8,270 nucleotides of DNA, from contig CAINDZ010000239.1 in NCBI GenBank assembly GCA_903847545.1, forward strand, positions 1-8,270, written 5' to 3'. The notes under the pieces are model-generated. The model was not told the DNA's origin. It was given only the letters and a program-made list of their open reading frames with translations, and did no database searches. This DNA is from an uncultured bacterium (lineage in GTDB: Bacteria; Krumholzibacteriota; Krumholzibacteriia; LZORAL124-64-63). Shown piece after piece: positions 6,657 through 8,270 of the stretch; the first letter of the stretch is position 1; each line of letters opens with the position of its first letter. Position numbers and translations under genes: made by a program.

Positions 6657-8033
6657 ATGGCCCGCATCCTGGTCATCGACGACGACAAGAGCCTGCGCGA
6701 GGTCGTGCGCTTCATGCTCGCCGAGGCCGGCCACGAGGTGCTGCTGGCCGGCGACGGCACCGAGGGCCTGGCGCGCCTGGACGAGGCGCCCGACCTGGTC
6801 CTGTCCGACATCCGCATGCCGAAACTGGACGGCATGGAGGTGCTGCGGCGCGTGCGCGAGGCGGCCGCCACCGCGCCGCCGGTCATCATGCTGACCGCGC
6901 ACGGCACGGTCGAGCAGGCCGTGGCGGCGATGAAGCTGGGCGCGTTCACGTACCTGCTGAAGCCGTTCGCGCGCGATGAACTCGTCCTGTCCGTCGAGCA
7001 GGCGCTGCACGCCAGCCGCCTCGAGCACGACAACGAGCGCCTGCGAGGGCTGCTGCGGCGCGGTCCGGGCGACGGCGGCCTGCTGTACCGCTCGGCGGCC
7101 ATGGAACGCCTGGTCCAGGCCCTTCGCCAGGCCGCCCCCAGCGACGCCAGCGTACTGCTCGTCGGCGAGAGCGGCACCGGCAAGGAGCTGGCGGCGCGCG
7201 CCCTGCACGATCTGTCGGCGCGCTGGGACAAGCCCTTCGTGGCGGTCAACTGCGGCGCCATCCCCGGCGAGCTGGTCGAGTCCGAGCTGTTCGGCCACGC
7301 CCGCGGCGCCTTCACCGGCGCCGACCGCGCCAGCCCCGGCCGCATCCGCGCGGCCGACGGCGGCACCCTGTTCCTGGACGAGGTGGCCGAGCTGCCCCTG
7401 GCCGTCCAGCCGAAGCTGCTGCGCGTGCTCGAGACGCGGCAGGTCGACCCCGTCGGCGCGGCCGCGCCGGTGGTCGTCGACTTCCGCCTGGTCTGCGCCA
7501 CGCACCGCGACCTCGAGCAGGAGGTGGCCGCCGGTCGCTTCCGCGAGGACCTCTGGTACCGCCTGAACGTGGTGCCCCTGGCGTTGCCGCCGCTGCGCGA
7601 GCGCCCCGAGGACGTCGCCCTGCTGTGGGAGCACTTCACGCTGCTGCACGCCGGCCCGGGTGTCGCCTCCGAACCCGCCCTGGTCGCCGCCCTGGCCGCC
7701 CTGCCCTGGCGCGGCAACGTGCGCGAACTCAAGAACGTCAACCAGCGCCTGGTGCTCATGCGCCGCGGCGACACCCTGACCGCTGCCGCCCTCCACGAAC
7801 TGGCCCCCAACGCCGGCGGCCTCGCGCCCGCCGCCGCCACCCCCACCGAACCCGGCGGCGGCCTGCCCCTGGGCCCGCTCCCTGCCGACGGCCTGTCCCT
7901 CATCGAGCTGGAAAAAGAGGTCATCCGCCGCGCCCTGGCCCTCTGCGGCGGCAACCAGAGCCGCACCGCCGCCTACCTGGGGATCCCGCGCCACGTCCTG
8001 CTGTACCGCCTCTCCAAGTTCGACATCGGCTGA
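6657..8033 (+). CDS. NtrC-family sigma-54-dependent response regulator
   Basis: Response regulator of 458 residues that should activate sigma-54 promoters when phosphorylated by the kinase encoded 3 bp upstream. The receiver domain (about 3-120) has D8-D9, phospho-acceptor D51 in LVLSDIRMP, T80 and K102 in LLKPF. The AAA+ domain (about 140-385) has Walker A GESGTGKE (170-177), the sigma-54 contact loop GAFTGA (217-222), Walker B LFLDE (238-242), the sensor-1 region ATHRDL (281-286), arginine-finger candidates R295 and R302, and WRGNVREL (351-358). A Pro/Ala/Gly linker (about 386-412) precedes a Fis-type helix-turn-helix with NQSRTAAYLGIPRHVLLYRL (433-452). It is complete with every motif needed for sigma-54 activation. 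Closest named groups are AtoC, ZraR and NtrC; no metabolic neighbour points to one of these, so no gene symbol is given. Confidence 0.93.
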   Translation: MARILVIDDDKSLREVVRFMLAEAGHEVLLAGDGTEGLARLDEAPDLVLSDIRMPKLDGMEVLRRVREAAATAPPVIMLTAHGTVEQAVAAMKLGAFTYLLKPFARDELVLSVEQALHASRLEHDNERLRGLLRRGPGDGGLLYRSAAMERLVQALRQAAPSDASVLLVGESGTGKELAARALHDLSARWDKPFVAVNCGAIPGELVESELFGHARGAFTGADRASPGRIRAADGGTLFLDEVAELPLAVQPKLLRVLETRQVDPVGAAAPVVVDFRLVCATHRDLEQEVAAGRFREDLWYRLNVVPLALPPLRERPEDVALLWEHFTLLHAGPGVASEPALVAALAALPWRGNVRELKNVNQRLVLMRRGDTLTAAALHELAPNAGGLAPAAATPTEPGGGLPLGPLPADGLSLIELEKEVIRRALALCGGNQSRTAAYLGIPRHVLLYRLSKFDIG

Positions 8034-8036
8034 CGC

Positions 8037-8118
8037 TGGTGGGACACAGCGATGTCGGCGGGCAGTCCTCGCGCCTTCGGCGCTGCGGATAGCCCGCCAA
8101 CATCGCTGTGTCCCACCA
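8037..8118. repeat. Long imperfect palindrome (27-bp arms) after the activator gene
   Basis: Left arm 8037-8063 and right arm 8092-8118 are reverse complements over 27 bp with one mismatch (8056 against 8099). The 28-base centre contains a further hairpin, GCGCC-TTC-GGCGC (8071-8083), flanked by TCC/GGA. In a minus-strand RNA the mismatch becomes a G-U wobble, so pairing is continuous there. It begins 4 bases after the stop of the sigma-54 activator. It could terminate transcription, but the stem is much longer than usual and no U tract follows; a member of a dispersed palindromic repeat or MITE-like family is the other main reading. Confidence 0.85.
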
Positions 8119-8270
8119 CCGGCACCCGTGCCGTGCGAGGCGGCACAGCAAGCCGTCAGGCAGGCGCGAAGGCAGTGCTGCTGTGGCGTGCCCAGCCGGT
8201 CTCCGACGAATGATGCTGCTCAACCCCCCGAGCGTAGCGACGGGGCGCACACAAACAACACGTGGCGGGC
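8119..8270. other. Non-coding tail of the window
   Basis: No credible coding region is seen on either strand from the end of the palindrome to the window edge. The minus-strand open frame here runs through the palindrome and into the activator gene, is rich in Arg/Pro/Gly, and has no recognisable domain. Visible structure consists of a small hairpin GGCAC-CC-GTGCC (8121-8132) and a second hairpin near 8226-8245. The last 25 bases are poorer in G and C than the rest and could be upstream of a gene beyond the edge. Confidence 0.5.
8226..8245. repeat. Small hairpin CCCCG/CGGGG near the window edge
   Basis: CCCCG at 8226-8230 pairs with CGGGG at 8241-8245 around AGCGTAGCGA, which can form an inner GC/GC pair. 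The stem has five G-C pairs. No T run follows on the plus strand, and on the minus strand it is followed by GGTTGAGC, so it is not a canonical terminator in either direction. It may be part of the same non-coding repeat tract as the upstream palindrome. Confidence 0.35.

Noticed and set aside
5382..7994. A very long minus-strand open frame continuing upstream of xth, giving a 1121-residue reading.
   Set aside because: The extension lies antisense to two genes with complete, recognisable domains, and its Gln/Ala/Gly/Arg-rich translation matches no family. Lack of stop codons is expected on the reverse strand of genes this GC-rich. The ExoIII family begins at the ATG at 5381.
7921..8250. A 109-residue minus-strand open frame across the long palindrome.
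   Set aside because: It reads through both palindrome arms and overlaps the activator's conserved helix-turn-helix. Composition is Arg/Pro/Gly/Trp-rich with no domain, as expected from a translated repeat.
1..8270. A novel defence, mobile or CRISPR-type system.
   Set aside because: All sizeable stretches are explained by five regulatory or repair genes of known families plus one putative hydrolase. There are no direct-repeat arrays, transposase, integrase, toxin-antitoxin pair or reverse transcriptase.

Overview
The window is very GC-rich, with codon third positions almost all G or C. Genes are packed tightly, with 3-bp gaps and one 4-bp ATGA overlap. The content is chromosomal and housekeeping or regulatory: phosphate signalling, DNA repair, an exported putative glycosidase, and a sigma-54-type two-component pair. 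Nothing fixes the taxon. Sigma-54 signalling, a high-GC genome and a LysM plus DUF4015-type exported protein would fit several environmental Gram-negative lineages (for example Gemmatimonadota, Eisenbacteria/Krumholzibacteriota-type phyla or deltaproteobacteria). That is a guess.

Layout. (1) 17-3141, plus strand: phoB-phoR-phoU, a phosphate-responsive response regulator, its membrane kinase and the PhoU regulator, translated as one unit. The Pst transporter genes are not in view and may lie upstream. (2) 3155-5381, minus strand: xth (exodeoxyribonuclease III) followed by a secreted LysM/putative glycoside hydrolase gene, converging on phoU with only 13 bp between. (3) 5382-5567: a 186-bp divergent intergenic region with several inverted repeats, including a strong stem-loop touching the Shine-Dalgarno sequence of the next gene. 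(4) 5568-8033, plus strand: a membrane histidine kinase and an NtrC-family sigma-54 activator, 3 bp apart, forming a complete two-component system with unknown signal and targets. (5) 8034-8270: 237 bp without a credible gene. It opens with a striking 82-nt palindrome (two 27-bp arms, one mismatch) directly after the activator stop codon, and also holds a smaller hairpin near the window edge.

How the parts work together: the Pho unit should sense phosphate limitation through PhoR and PhoU and act through PhoB. The second system should pass a membrane or cytoplasmic signal to a sigma-54 enhancer-binding protein. No sigma-54 promoter or Pho box could be recognised in the window, so targets of both regulators probably lie elsewhere. 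I see no mobile element, CRISPR array, RNA gene or defence system. The most unusual items are non-coding: the long palindrome at 8037-8118 and the stem-loop at 5520-5550.
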